The position numbers and the translations under genes were made by a program. This document shows, piece after piece, positions 16,301 through 25,582 of a DNA stretch of 64,000 nucleotides; position 1 is the stretch's first letter; every line of letters begins with the position of its first letter. The notes under the pieces were generated by a model that had not been told where the DNA came from, searched no databases, and worked only from the letters and a program-made list of their open reading frames with translations. Location: contig NZ_JANUQM010000008.1 in NCBI RefSeq assembly GCF_030386795.1, positions 124,001-188,000 of the forward strand, given 5' to 3'. The DNA comes from Streptomyces sp. S.PNR 29 (GTDB taxonomy: Bacteria; Actinomycetota; Actinomycetes; Streptomycetales; Streptomycetaceae).

Positions 16301-16693
16301 ATGGCACTGGTGAAAGCGGGCTTCGTGATACTCGACTGTGCCGAGCCCGAGAAGCTCGCCGTGTTCTACAAGGAGCTGCTTCAGGCCGACGAGACGGACG
16401 CGACCGCCAACCGGGTGGAGATCAGGGGTGCCGACGGGACCCGGATGGCGTTCCGCCGTGACGTGAACGCGACGCCGCCGAGCTGGCCGCGCCCGGAGAA
16501 CTCCCTCCAGGCCCATCTCGACTTCGTGGTGGACGACCTGGACGCGGCGGAACGCAAGGTCGTGGAACTCGGCGGACGCCCACTGGAAGCCAAGGCAGCG
16601 CCCGGCCCGTACGAGGAGCGCGGTTTCGCCGACCCCGCGGGCCACTCCTTCACCCTGCGCCGCGTGGTACCGACGGCACCGAAGCAGGGCTGA
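16301..16693 (+). CDS. VOC-family (glyoxalase/bleomycin-resistance-like) protein
   Basis: 130 residues with two beta-alpha-beta-beta-beta modules of the vicinal oxygen chelate fold: ALVKAGFVILDCAEPEKLAVFY starts the first and LQAHLDFVVDDLDAAERKV the second, ending GFADPAGHSFTLRRV. GGAGGA precedes the ATG. This subgroup resembles glyoxalase-like proteins of unknown substrate; roles include small-molecule binding, resistance or isomerisation. Confidence 0.85.
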   Translation: MALVKAGFVILDCAEPEKLAVFYKELLQADETDATANRVEIRGADGTRMAFRRDVNATPPSWPRPENSLQAHLDFVVDDLDAAERKVVELGGRPLEAKAAPGPYEERGFADPAGHSFTLRRVVPTAPKQG

Positions 16694-17034
16694 GGGGGCG
16701 GTGGGGGGCCGGGCCGGGCTGAGGCACGCCGAGGAAGAAGCGCCGACGAGTCCTGGACACGCTGAGGCCCGGTCGGGCATGGCCGGGGTGCCCGGTCGGG
16801 GGGTGCTCGTACACATCCGGGTGGGTGGGGTCCGCTCAGGGGGTGATGCTCGTCCTGGCCCGGTTGTGTGCGCGCGCCCCGCGCGGCCCTCGTCCAGGGG
16901 GTGGCGTCCGGCACGGGGCGGCGCTCGTCAGGCTCGGTCGGTCTGTTCCGCCGTCACCCGGCCCGCGGGGCCCCGACAGGGCCGGGGTGGGCTGCACGGC
17001 TCTGTCGGTGGTGCCCCGCGGGGCCGTGGCGGCG
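16694..17034. other. Intergenic region, no gene seen
   Basis: 341 GC-rich bases between convergent genes. Frames across it have no codon bias typical of the neighbours. Several G/C-rich self-complementary stretches could act as terminators, none outstanding. Confidence 0.45.
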
Positions 17035-17331
17035 TCAGTCCCGGCCGGCCTTGTCCTTCGTCGGCCAGGTGCCGGTCGAACGCTCGATGGCCTTCGCGCC
17101 CGTGCGGTCCACGGCGCTGCGCACCACGGCGAAGATGGCGCCCTGGATCGCGGCGGCCACCAGGATCTCCCCCCAGCTGCGGTCCGGGTCCAGCGCGTCG
17201 GGCGCGTCGTCCTCGTGCCGGATCGCCTTCCAGGTCTTGCGGAAGGCCAGCCCCGCCAGCCAGCCGCTCGACCAGCCCAGCAGAAACCCGACGGGCTGGT
17301 AGGCGAGGGGGAGCTTCTTCTTCTTGGCCAC
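17035..17331 (-). CDS. DUF4235 small membrane protein
   Basis: 98 residues. Lys-rich N-terminus, a hydrophobic segment PVGFLLGWSSGWLAGLAF, the acidic DDAPDALDPDRSWGEIL stretch and a second hydrophobic helix followed by RSAVDRTGAKAIERSTG match the actinobacterial DUF4235 family. Function is unknown; members often sit near stress genes. Transcribed in the same direction as, and downstream of, the reductase at 17374-18399. Confidence 0.85.
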   Translation of the reverse strand: MAKKKKLPLAYQPVGFLLGWSSGWLAGLAFRKTWKAIRHEDDAPDALDPDRSWGEILVAAAIQGAIFAVVRSAVDRTGAKAIERSTGTWPTKDKAGRD

Positions 17332-17373
17332 GTCGATCTCCTTAGTGTGCGGTGAAATAGAAGGTGTGTACGG

Positions 17374-18399
17374 TCAGGGCCTGCCCCGCTCCGGGACCTC
17401 CTCGCCGGCGCGGACCGGCCCCGGCGGCGTCCCGTCACCGAACGGCCGGCCGCCCAGCTCCTCGCGGTGATGCTGCGTCAGCCAGCCGGACGGATCAGGG
17501 CCCAGGGGCACGATGCGGGTCGGGTTGATGCCCGTGTGCACCTGGTAGTAGTGGCGTTTGATGTGGTCGAAGTCGACGGTGTCGCCGAAGCCGGGCGTCT
17601 GGTACAGATCACGGACGTACGCCCAGAGCACCGGATTCTCCGTCAGCTTCCAGCGGTTGCACTTGAAGTGGCCGTGGTACACGGCGTCGAACCGGACCAG
17701 GGTCGTGAACAGCCGGATGTCCGCCTCGGTGATCGTGTCGCCGACCAGATAGCGCTGCCGGGACAGCCGTTCGGTCAGCAGCTCCAGCCGCCGGAACACG
17801 GCTGCGCACGCGCCCTCGTACTCCTCCTGCTCGGTGGCGAAGCCCGCCCGGTACACGCCGTTGTTGACGTCCTCGTAGACGTCCGCCATCACCTCGTCGA
17901 TCTCGTCGCGCAGCCCCCGCGGGTACAGGTCGGGTGCCCCGTCCCGATGCAGGGACCGCCACTCGGTGGCGAGGTCCAGCGTGAGCTGCTGGTAGTCGTT
18001 GGTGACCAGCTGCCCGCTCGGCACGTCCACGACCGCGGGCACGCTCACCCCGCCCGGGTAGTCGGTCTCCCGCCGGTCGTAGGCCTCGCTGAGGTAGCGG
18101 ATGCCGAGGACGGGGTCGCGGCCGTCCGGGTCGAGGGTGAAGCGCCAGCTGCGGTCGTCCTGGATCGGGTCGGCGATCGCGAGGGACAGGGCGTCCTCCA
18201 GACCGAGCAGTCGCCGGGAGATCACCGCCCTGCTCGCCCACGGACAGGCGCGGCTGATCACCAGGCGGTAGCGGCCGGCCTCCACCGGCCAGCCGTCCCG
18301 GCCGTCCGCGGTGATCCGGTCCGTGAAGTGCGCCTTGGACCGCTTGAACGCCTTCCTGCCGTACGCGGTGTTCCCGGCGTCCCCGCCGTCGCCGCTCAT
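17374..18399 (-). CDS. Glutathionyl-hydroquinone reductase-like (Xi-class GST, ECM4/YqjG) protein
   Basis: 341 residues. The thioredoxin-like N-terminal half carries the redox motif ACPWAS (about residues 52-57), and the GST C-terminal half contains LVGDTITEADIRLFTTLVRFD and HGHFKCN, all typical of S-glutathionyl-hydroquinone reductases. Actinobacteria use mycothiol, so the true thiol partner may be mycothiol. Start at ATG 18399 is supported by GGGAGGAGA; the open frame upstream overlaps the divergent CDF gene and is not coding. It may detoxify quinones. Confidence 0.88.
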   Translation of the reverse strand: MSGDGGDAGNTAYGRKAFKRSKAHFTDRITADGRDGWPVEAGRYRLVISRACPWASRAVISRRLLGLEDALSLAIADPIQDDRSWRFTLDPDGRDPVLGIRYLSEAYDRRETDYPGGVSVPAVVDVPSGQLVTNDYQQLTLDLATEWRSLHRDGAPDLYPRGLRDEIDEVMADVYEDVNNGVYRAGFATEQEEYEGACAAVFRRLELLTERLSRQRYLVGDTITEADIRLFTTLVRFDAVYHGHFKCNRWKLTENPVLWAYVRDLYQTPGFGDTVDFDHIKRHYYQVHTGINPTRIVPLGPDPSGWLTQHHREELGGRPFGDGTPPGPVRAGEEVPERGRP

Positions 18400-18540
18400 G
18401 ATGCTTCTCCTCCCTGGAGTACGTGTGCCCTGGTGGACGCGTTCCCCTTTTTCCGCCGACGGCACTGGGAAGAGGGCCGAAGGGGCTAGGGCCGGCACGA
18501 GACGGGGTGTGAGCCGCGCCGGCCGGGGCAGTCGGCGTGC

Positions 18541-19581
18541 GTGAGCGGGACATCCACGGAGCGGACGACAGACGGGAAGACGGACCGGAATGCGGAGGGG
18601 GGGTCGGACTGGGAGACGGACCGGGAAACGGACCGGAAGAGGGACCGCAGGACTCGTGTCACCGTGCTGGTGGCGCTCGCGGCCAACCTGGTGATCGCGG
18701 TCGCGAAGGCGGTCGGCGGCTTCCTCGCGGCGTCGCCCGCGCTGCTGTCGGAGGCGGCGCACTCCGTGGCCGACAGCCTGAACGAGGTCTTCCTCCTCGC
18801 CGCGCTGCGCCGCAGCCGCCGTCCGGCCGACAAGCGTCACCCTTTCGGCTATGGAAAGGAGCGGTTCTTCTGGTCGCTCCTCGCGGCCGTCGGGATCTTC
18901 GTCATGGGCGGCTGTTTCTCCTTCTTCCAAGGCTTCGAGGCGCTCACGAACGGCGCGGAGGAGACGTTCAGCGGGTACGTGGCCGGCCTGGTGGTGCTCG
19001 GCGTCGCCTTCCTCGCCGAGGGCATCTCGCTGCTGCGGGCCGTGTACCAGGCCCGTCGGCAGGGCGGCGCGAGCAGCCTGCGCGACCCGGCTCTGCGCAC
19101 GGTCGTCGCCGAGGACGGCACGGCGGTGCTGGGGGTGAGCCTGGCCATCGTCGGCATGGCGCTGCACATGGCGACCGGGCAGGTCGTGTGGGAGGCGGCC
19201 GCCTCGCTCGCCATCGGCGCGCTGCTCGTGTACGTCGCCTACCGGCTGGGTCGCGAGGCCCGCGACCAGTTGATCGGTGAGGCCGCCGACCCGGAGGCGA
19301 GCGGACGGATCCGGTCCCTGCTGGCGGCGCAGCCGGAGATCGACACGGTGGAGGCGCTGTTCACGATGAAGACCGGCCTCGACTCCGCCCTGGTGGCGGC
19401 CCGCGTCGACCTGGTGCCCGGCCTGGACAGCGAGCGGGTCGAGGAGGTCGCCGTACGCATCAAGCGGTCCATCGCCCGCACCGTTCCCGAGGCACAGCAG
19501 ATCTTCCTCGACGTGACCGACCGGCCCGCACAGGAGGCACGCGAAAGCCCCGCCGCGACGGGGGAACGCGGCGGGGCCTGA
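18541..19581 (+). CDS. Cation diffusion facilitator family transporter
   Basis: 346 residues. The first ~38 residues are a hydrophilic repeat-like stretch rich in TDR/TDG. Six helices follow with SEAAHSVADSLNE (metal ligands H and D of helix II) and VAEDGTAVLG in helix V, where the first ligand position is E-D rather than the common HxxxD. GYGKERFFW is the conserved loop after helix II. A cytosolic C-terminal domain ends in VTDRP. It would export a divalent metal such as zinc, iron or manganese; metal is not assignable. GTG start, divergent from the reductase. Confidence 0.87.
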   Translation: MSGTSTERTTDGKTDRNAEGGSDWETDRETDRKRDRRTRVTVLVALAANLVIAVAKAVGGFLAASPALLSEAAHSVADSLNEVFLLAALRRSRRPADKRHPFGYGKERFFWSLLAAVGIFVMGGCFSFFQGFEALTNGAEETFSGYVAGLVVLGVAFLAEGISLLRAVYQARRQGGASSLRDPALRTVVAEDGTAVLGVSLAIVGMALHMATGQVVWEAAASLAIGALLVYVAYRLGREARDQLIGEAADPEASGRIRSLLAAQPEIDTVEALFTMKTGLDSALVAARVDLVPGLDSERVEEVAVRIKRSIARTVPEAQQIFLDVTDRPAQEARESPAATGERGGA

Positions 19582-19767
19582 CCCACGCGTGCCCCGCAGG
19601 CGCCGGTTCATGCCTCCCGCGAGAAGAAAAATTTCGGGGCGGGTGAGATTCCGCCGCATGGGGGAGCGGAAACCGGCCGGGCGCGGCTCGGCCTGCTCCC
19701 CGCCGGTCACCTCACGAGTCGTCAGTCCCGGTGATGGGGGACCCCGGCCCTCGCACCGTGGGCCGTA

Positions 19768-20394
19768 TCAGGACCACACCATCCGCACGGCCAGCACGGT
19801 CATCACGCCGCTGGACACCAGCGCCGTCACCAGCCGCCCCCGGTGGCCCGTCAGCGCCCCGCCCAGCAGCGCACCGCCCCCGGCGAGCAGCAACTGCCAG
19901 CTCGCGGACGCGGCGAAGGCCGCCAGGACGAACACCGCCTGCTCCAGAGGGCTCACCGCGTCCGCGCTCCGGGAGCCGAGCACGAGCGCCGCGAAGTAGA
20001 TCACGGTGGTGGGGTTGAGCAGGGTGATGCCGAGCAGCCCCAGATACGCCCGAGCGGGGCTGGGCGGAGGCGGGGCCGACCGGGTGGCGAGCCGGTGGCG
20101 GCGGTACTGCCGTACGGCCGTGACCGCACCCAGCACCGCGAGAGCGGCCAGGACCAGGGCGGAGGCCCAGCGCAGCGGGCCCAGCACCGGCCGCAGTGCG
20201 CCCGCCAGGGCCGAGCCGCCGAGCGTGGCCACCAGAGCGTAGAGTCCGTCGGCGGTGGCGACACCCAGCGCGGCGCACGCACCGGTCCGCAGGGTCGTCC
20301 GGGCAGTGAGGGAGACCAGGTAGGTCCCGACCGCGCCGACAGGCAGGGCGATGCCGTAGCCGGCGAGCAGCCCCGCGACGAGCGCGGCGGTCAT
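19768..20394 (-). CDS. LysE-family exporter
   Basis: 208 residues from ATG 20394, with about six helices. AGYGIALPVGAVGTYLV near the N-terminus and LLGITLLNPTTVIYFAAL in the middle (the conserved NPxxxxF region) identify the LysE/RhtB family, which exports amino acids or related small molecules. The frame is open 45 codons further upstream, but that extension is hydrophilic and Arg/Ser-rich and lies outside the family. No strong ribosome-binding site was seen, so the start is moderately certain. Confidence 0.82.
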   Translation of the reverse strand: MTAALVAGLLAGYGIALPVGAVGTYLVSLTARTTLRTGACAALGVATADGLYALVATLGGSALAGALRPVLGPLRWASALVLAALAVLGAVTAVRQYRRHRLATRSAPPPPSPARAYLGLLGITLLNPTTVIYFAALVLGSRSADAVSPLEQAVFVLAAFAASASWQLLLAGGGALLGGALTGHRGRLVTALVSSGVMTVLAVRMVWS

Positions 20395-20664
20395 GAGCGG
20401 GACGAAGTCGGCCCTCCGGAACGCCCGGACTGCTGCTGGACCAGCACCGGACGAGCGGCGGCGGTCAGCGGCAGGAGAACGTCGATCGTCGGCATGGGCT
20501 GATCCTGACGCCGACGGCTCCGCCGCCACAACCGGATTTCCGGGGGTGGGCAGGATCCCCGGGACGGCGGAGTGTTGCGGTCAGGCCTGGGGGCGCCGTG
20601 CCCTCCGGGCAGGCAGCGTCGGCCTTCAGCCTCGGCAGGCGCCGTGCCGGCCGGCCGGCGTCGG

Positions 20665-20884
20665 GTGTCGGTCGACCTGCGTCGGGCGTCGGTCTTCGTG
20701 TCGCCTGGGTGTCGGTCGACCTGCGTCGGGCGTCGGTCTTCGCGTCGCCGGGGTGTCGGTCGACCTGCGTGGGGTGTTGGTCTTCGTGTCGCCGCCGTGC
20801 CGGTCGAGCTGCATGGGGCCTCGATCTTCGCGTTGCCGCCGTGTCGGCCGGCCTGCTCGGGCCTCAGCCTTCGCGGCTACCGCG
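20665..20884. repeat. Degenerate 44-bp tandem repeat, about five units, non-coding
   Basis: Units begin at 20665, 20709, 20753, 20797 and 20841, each starting GTGTCGGTCGACCTGC or a variant; units 1 and 2 differ at only a few positions, units 4-5 are more diverged, and a poor further copy may precede 20665. 44 is not a multiple of 3, so all three frames give similar repetitive peptides, which argues against coding. It occupies the gap between the LysE gene and the P450 at 21099; the rest of 20395-21098 shows nothing else. Confidence 0.8.
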
Positions 20885-21098
20885 CCGTCGGCCGGCGGCG
20901 GACTCGTTCCTCACCGGCGCCGTACCCACCGTCCAGTGACGTTTCACGCCCCGTCCGCGCTCCGCGCGAGCCACGCAGCGACGATCCTCGGCCAGATCGC
21001 AGGCACCAACGATCTGGCCGAACTTCGCGTGGCCACATAGGTGCCCAGGGCATCTAATGATGATCGGCACGACGCACTCTTCGTCTGCGAGGTCTTCC

Positions 21099-22295
21099 AT
21101 GACGGACTCGACCGCACCCGTCGCCTACCCCCAGAGCCGCACCTGCCCCTACCACCCGCCCGCCGCCTATGACCCGCTGCGCGCCACCCGACCGCTGGCC
21201 AGGATCACCCTCTACGACGGGCGTGAGGTGTGGCTGGTCACCGGACACGCCGCCGCCCGCCGGCTGCTGGGTGACCGGCGTCTGTCGAGCGACCGCACCC
21301 GCCCCGGATTCCCCGCGACCACGCCTCGCCTGGCCGCGCTTCGCGGCCGCAGGACCGCACTGCTCGGCGTCGACGACCCCGAACACCGCACCCAACGGCG
21401 GATGGTGCTCCCGGAGTTCACCCTCCAACGCGCCACCGCGCTCCGTCCGCGCATCCAGCAGATCGTCGACGAGCGGCTCGACGCGATGATCGCGCAGGGG
21501 CCGCCAGCCGAGCTGGTGTCCGCCTTCGCCCTGCCCGTGCCGTCGATGGTGATCTGCGCGCTGCTCGGCGTCCCGTACGCCGACCACGACTTCTTCGAGG
21601 AACAGTCGCGCAGGCTGCTGCGCGGCTCCGTACCGGCCGACACCCAGGACGCCCGGGACCGGCTGGAGGCCTACCTCGGCGAGCTGATCGACCGCAAGCG
21701 CAAGGATCCCGGCACCGGCCTGCTCGACGACCTCGTGCAGCGGCAGCCGTCCGACGGCGGGCCCGACCGTGAGGAACTGACGGCGCTGGCGATCGTCCTT
21801 CTGGTCGCCGGCCACGAGACGACCGCCAACATGATCTCGCTGGGCACCTACACCCTCCTGCAACACCCCGAACGTCTGGCCGAGTTGCGCCACGACCCGT
21901 CGCTGCTGCCCGGCGCGGTCGAAGAGCTGATGCGGACGCTGTCGATCGCGGACGGGCTGCTGCGGGTGGCCACCGAGGACATCGAGGTGGACGGGACGAC
22001 GATCCGGGCAGGCGACGGCGTGGTCTTCGCGACCTCCGTCATCAACCGCGACGAGACCGTCTACCCCGCACCGGACACCCTCGACTGGCACCGCCCGGCC
22101 CGCCACCACGTGGCCTTCGGGTTCGGCGTCCACCAGTGCCTGGGCCAGAACCTGGCCCGCGCCGAGCTGGAGATCGCCCTGGGAACCCTCTTCGACCGGC
22201 TGCCCACGCTGCGTCTGGCCGCCCAGGCGGACGACATTCCCTTCAAACCCGGCGACACGATCCAGGGGATGCTGGAACTCCCCGTGGCCTGGTAG
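21099..22295 (+). CDS. Cytochrome P450 (CYP105-like)
   Basis: 398 residues. All canonical motifs are present: I-helix AGHETTAN, K-helix EELMR, and heme loop FGFGVHQCLGQ. The length and the PYHPPAAYDPLR start fit the CYP105 class of soluble Streptomyces P450s, which hydroxylate xenobiotics and secondary metabolites. An in-frame ATG lies at 21057, but ATG 21099 aligns with usual starts. A 3Fe-4S ferredoxin gene follows 12 bases later and is its likely electron donor. No reductase gene is adjacent. Confidence 0.9.
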   Translation: MTDSTAPVAYPQSRTCPYHPPAAYDPLRATRPLARITLYDGREVWLVTGHAAARRLLGDRRLSSDRTRPGFPATTPRLAALRGRRTALLGVDDPEHRTQRRMVLPEFTLQRATALRPRIQQIVDERLDAMIAQGPPAELVSAFALPVPSMVICALLGVPYADHDFFEEQSRRLLRGSVPADTQDARDRLEAYLGELIDRKRKDPGTGLLDDLVQRQPSDGGPDREELTALAIVLLVAGHETTANMISLGTYTLLQHPERLAELRHDPSLLPGAVEELMRTLSIADGLLRVATEDIEVDGTTIRAGDGVVFATSVINRDETVYPAPDTLDWHRPARHHVAFGFGVHQCLGQNLARAELEIALGTLFDRLPTLRLAAQADDIPFKPGDTIQGMLELPVAW

Positions 22296-22307
22296 GAGGC
22301 TCCGGAC

Positions 22308-22520
22308 ATGCCCAACGACATGCGCATCGACATCGACAAGGACCTCTGCATCGGCGCCGGCCAGTGCGCCCTGACCGCCCCGGACGTCTTCACCCAGGAC
22401 GACGACGGCTACAGCTCCCTCCTGCCCGGCCGCGAGGACGGCGGTGGCAGCCCCCTGGTACGGGAGGCGGCCCGCAGCTGTCCGGTAGGGGCCATCACCG
22501 TGTCCGAGACGGTGAGCTGA
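22308..22520 (+). CDS. 3Fe-4S ferredoxin, P450 partner
   Basis: 70 residues. Cysteines in DLCIGAGQC and ARSCPVGAI give the C-x5-C...CP pattern of the [3Fe-4S] ferredoxins that accompany CYP105 enzymes. TAGGAGG precedes the ATG. It would pass electrons from a ferredoxin reductase encoded elsewhere to the P450 at 21099-22295. Confidence 0.92.
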   Translation: MPNDMRIDIDKDLCIGAGQCALTAPDVFTQDDDGYSSLLPGREDGGGSPLVREAARSCPVGAITVSETVS

Positions 22521-22812
22521 CCCCCGGCAGCCACTCCGACCTGCCCGCGCGCGAGGCCTCCAGCAGGCACCGAGCCGCCTCGCCGGCCTCCCGCGCGGGC
22601 TCCGTACTCCCGGTGATGCCCGCCGTGACCATGGCGCCCTCGGCCAGCAGGAACTGCTGCCGGGCCAGCACGGCGGGCATCACCGCGTCGGCCACCAGGC
22701 CGTCGAGATACTCCAGGAACGCCCGCTTGTGCGCCTGCACCTGGGCCACCACACGGGGCGAGGTGGCGCCCAGCTCGCCGTACGAGTTGATCCACGCGCA
22801 GCCGCGGAAGTC
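22495..22812 (-). pseudogene. Remnant of a TetR-family regulator (C-terminal domain only)
   Basis: On the minus strand the frame reads DFRGCAWINSYGELGATSPR, then AHKRAFLEYLDGLVAD and an alpha-helical tail, which matches the ligand-binding C-terminal half of TetR proteins. The DNA-binding half is missing: upstream sequence in this frame (to 22884) is unrelated and then a stop occurs. The remnant overlaps the end of the ferredoxin gene. Confidence 0.6.
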
Positions 22813-22894
22813 ACCGCAACTGGCCGGCGACAAGCTCGCCGACGTCACGGCAGCAGCCGTCACTTGACAGGACAGGAACCTCACTCCTCACAAA

Positions 22895-24589
22895 CTACAG
22901 CTGCTGTGTCGGAACTCGCACGAATCGCCCGGTTATGTGCAGGTCGGCCTCGATGTGAGCAGCCGTGGCCCGCAGTTCCGGCAAGATGGTCGTGACGCAC
23001 TCCGCGGCGGGGCGGCGACCGCTGTGCATGGTGACGTTGATCGCCGCCATCAGGCCGCCGTCGCGGTCACGTACCGGTACGGCGATCGAGCGAAGCCCTT
23101 CTTCCAGTTCCTCATCGACCAGGGCATAACCGTCCTCACGGACTCGGTCGAGAATCAGCTCGAGGTCGGTGGGCCGGGTGACGGTGCGAGCGGTCAGCGC
23201 ACCCATCCGCACGCGCGCCAGACGGGCAGTGCGCTCCTCGGCCGGCAGCCCCGCCAACAGCACCCGGCCCGTGGAGGTCGCATAGGCGGGCACGCGCGCG
23301 CCCACGGCGATATCAGCGTCCATGATGCGTCCCGCGGCGACCGAGGCCGCGCACTGGACATCGTCACCGGCGAGCACTGCCAGGGACGTCGAGTCCTCCA
23401 CCTTGCGGGTGAGGGCGGCGAGGTGGGGGTGCGCGATCCGGGTGAGTGTCGTCTTGGACAGCGGCGGGAAACCGAGGGCTAGGACGCGTGGAGTGAGCCG
23501 GAAGACCCGCCCGTGCCGCGTGACGTGACCGAGGTGTCCCAGGGTTATCAGGGCACGGCGAGCCGTGGCGCGGGACAGCCCCGTGGCTTCGGCGACCTCG
23601 GTGAGGGTCAGCTCCGCACGGCCCTCACCGAACGCGGTGACCACGGTCAGGCCGCGGGCCAGGGATTCGATGAACTCCCCGCCCAGTTCCTGTTTGGACG
23701 CGCTCGTCCAGGTGGCGAGCCCGACGGGAGTGCTCTTGCTCGGCGGCTCCGGAGGCGGAGCGTCGGCCAACTTCCGCTCCATGACGGTCACGGCAGTACG
23801 GAGCCTGGGGAGAAGGGCGTCGCGCAGCGAGTCCGCGCTGTGCCGACTGGTATGGCTCACGACGCTCGCCACACAGGCGATCCGGCCGTCGGGGGCGCGA
23901 ACCGGAACGGATGCGGCGACGAGCCCCGGCTCGATCAACTGGTCGTCCATCGCCCAGCCGTGGGCGCGCGCCCGTTCCACCCGTTCTTCGAAGTCTGTCG
24001 TGGCGGTACGGTGCGATCGAGGGGGGACCGCCGCGAAGCCGAGGTCCTCGGGGTCGGCGCCCTGCCGCTTGTGCCACCGCGCCCAGTCCTCCGTGCTCCA
24101 TTCGGTTGCCAGCAGCGGGCCTGGCGCGGTGCGTTCGGCGGGCAGCAGGTCGCCGATGCGGAAGCTCAGCGACAGGGCGCGGCGGCGGATCGCCTGGTGG
24201 ATGAAGCGGATGCCGTCACCGTCCGCCACCGCGAGGGACACCGACTCGTCGAGTTCCTCAGCGAGGGTATCGGCGTGCGCACTCAGCAGCGCGGGAAGGC
24301 GCAGGGCGGCCAGGTATGCGTTCCCCAGCTCCATCAGGCGGGGGGCAAGGACGGCGTTGCTGCCGTCCATCCGCATGTACCCCATGTGAGCGAGTGTTCC
24401 GGTGACCCGGTCGAGGGTGGCGCGGGCCAGGCCGGTGGCCCGTCCCAGATCGCTGAGGCCGGCCGTCCCTCCGGCGTCGGTGAGCTCGCGCAGCACGGCG
24501 ATACCCCGGATGAGAGGGGCCACGGCTTCCTCGGGTGGCGCGGGAGCCGCCATGGGGTCGGTAGGCGTCAGGGCGTGGGGCGATGTCAT
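22895..24589 (-). CDS. Double IclR-type regulator (two complete IclR modules in one chain)
   Basis: 564 residues, about twice the normal 250-280. Module 1 (residues ~22-285): helix-turn-helix GLSDLGRATGLARATLDRVT and an effector domain ending with ASVPVRAPDGRIACVASVV. Module 2 (~305-560): LTLTEVAEATGLSRATARRA and an effector domain with ARVPAYATSTGRVLLAGLP and RSIAVPVRDRDGGLMAAINV. The second module is much closer to PcaR/PobR-type regulators, and to the neighbouring IclR at 24777. GGAGAG supports the ATG at 24589. It probably controls the importer or aromatic genes nearby. Confidence 0.85.
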   Translation of the reverse strand: MTSPHALTPTDPMAAPAPPEEAVAPLIRGIAVLRELTDAGGTAGLSDLGRATGLARATLDRVTGTLAHMGYMRMDGSNAVLAPRLMELGNAYLAALRLPALLSAHADTLAEELDESVSLAVADGDGIRFIHQAIRRRALSLSFRIGDLLPAERTAPGPLLATEWSTEDWARWHKRQGADPEDLGFAAVPPRSHRTATTDFEERVERARAHGWAMDDQLIEPGLVAASVPVRAPDGRIACVASVVSHTSRHSADSLRDALLPRLRTAVTVMERKLADAPPPEPPSKSTPVGLATWTSASKQELGGEFIESLARGLTVVTAFGEGRAELTLTEVAEATGLSRATARRALITLGHLGHVTRHGRVFRLTPRVLALGFPPLSKTTLTRIAHPHLAALTRKVEDSTSLAVLAGDDVQCAASVAAGRIMDADIAVGARVPAYATSTGRVLLAGLPAEERTARLARVRMGALTARTVTRPTDLELILDRVREDGYALVDEELEEGLRSIAVPVRDRDGGLMAAINVTMHSGRRPAAECVTTILPELRATAAHIEADLHITGRFVRVPTQQL

Positions 24590-24776
24590 GGGCTCTCCGC
24601 GGCGACTGTCTCAGCACTGCAGTGAATGATGCCTGGTGGGGGCAGAGAGCCGACAGGTCTGGGTGGCCGTGACGAGCCCCCGGCAACGCTCGTCGCGCGG
24701 GGCGGTGTGTTCCGGCCGGTCGCCAAGGCCGGTGCTGCTCCGTGCTGCCGTCGCGGGGGCACGGCATCAGGACCGG

Positions 24777-25553
24777 CTAGCCGGGGACCTTCAGCTCGGC
24801 CTCGATGTCGGCGGCGGTGGCCAAGAGCGGCGGCAGCAGATCGTGGCGTATCGAGTCCGGCGTTCGCCGGCTGACGTGGGTGGAGAGGTTGATGCCTGCC
24901 ACCACCCGTCGTGCTTCGTTCCGGATGGGTACGCCGATCGATATCAGGCCCTGTTCCAGTTCCTGGTCCACCAGACACCAGCCCTGTGCCCGCACGTGTT
25001 CCAGCTCGGCGGCGAGTGCCTCCCTTGAGGTGATGGTGCGGGGGGTGAGGGGCTTGAGTGAGGCGGTGTCCAGGTAGTGCCGCAGCCGGGGCTCGTCGAG
25101 GTGGGCGAGCAGGACCCGGCCGAGGGAGGTGGCATGGGCGGGGAAGCGGGTCCCGATGCTGATGGAGACCGTCATGATCCGCCGGGTGGGTACCCGGCTG
25201 ACGTACACCACGTCTTCGTCGTCGAGCACCGCCACCGACGAGGACTCGTGGACCTCGGCGACCAGTTGCTCCAGGTGGGGCTGGGCGATCTCCGCCAGGG
25301 ACATGCTGGACAGGTAGGCGTAGCCCAGTTCCAGGACCCGGGGCGTGAGGCGGAAGTGGCGGCCGTCGGTGGCCACGTACCCCAGGTCGGCGAAGGTGAG
25401 CAGGAAGCGCCGTGCGGTGGCACGGCTCATGCCGGTGATCCTGGCTACCTCCGAGAGGGTCATTTCGGGTGTGTCGGCGGTGAACGCACGGATGACGGCC
25501 AGCCCTCGTTCGAGGGACTGCACGAAGTACCGCCCGGGTTCGTTGTCGTCCAT
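24777..25553 (-). CDS. IclR-family regulator (PcaR/PobR-like)
   Basis: 258 residues. Winged helix at the N-terminus with MTLSEVARITGMSRATARRF, and an IclR effector domain with FPAHATSLGRVLLAHL and LISIGVPIRNEARRVVAGIN. It belongs to the group that regulates beta-ketoadipate and other aromatic pathways. It lies 29 bases downstream of the ABC ATPase gene on the same strand and could be co-transcribed with the importer. Direct-repeat boxes upstream of the importer are candidate binding sites. Confidence 0.87.
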   Translation of the reverse strand: MDDNEPGRYFVQSLERGLAVIRAFTADTPEMTLSEVARITGMSRATARRFLLTFADLGYVATDGRHFRLTPRVLELGYAYLSSMSLAEIAQPHLEQLVAEVHESSSVAVLDDEDVVYVSRVPTRRIMTVSISIGTRFPAHATSLGRVLLAHLDEPRLRHYLDTASLKPLTPRTITSREALAAELEHVRAQGWCLVDQELEQGLISIGVPIRNEARRVVAGINLSTHVSRRTPDSIRHDLLPPLLATAADIEAELKVPG

Positions 25554-25582
25554 GTGCTACGGCCCTTGTGTCGGACGGTGTG

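Noticed and set aside
18400-19710. N-terminal extension of the glutathionyl-hydroquinone-reductase frame to 778 residues
   Set aside because: The extension lies antisense to the CDF transporter; ATG 18399 has an excellent ribosome-binding site and fits the family length.
20665-20884. Tandem repeats considered as a CRISPR array
   Set aside because: Units adjoin directly without spacers and diverge progressively; no cas genes nearby.
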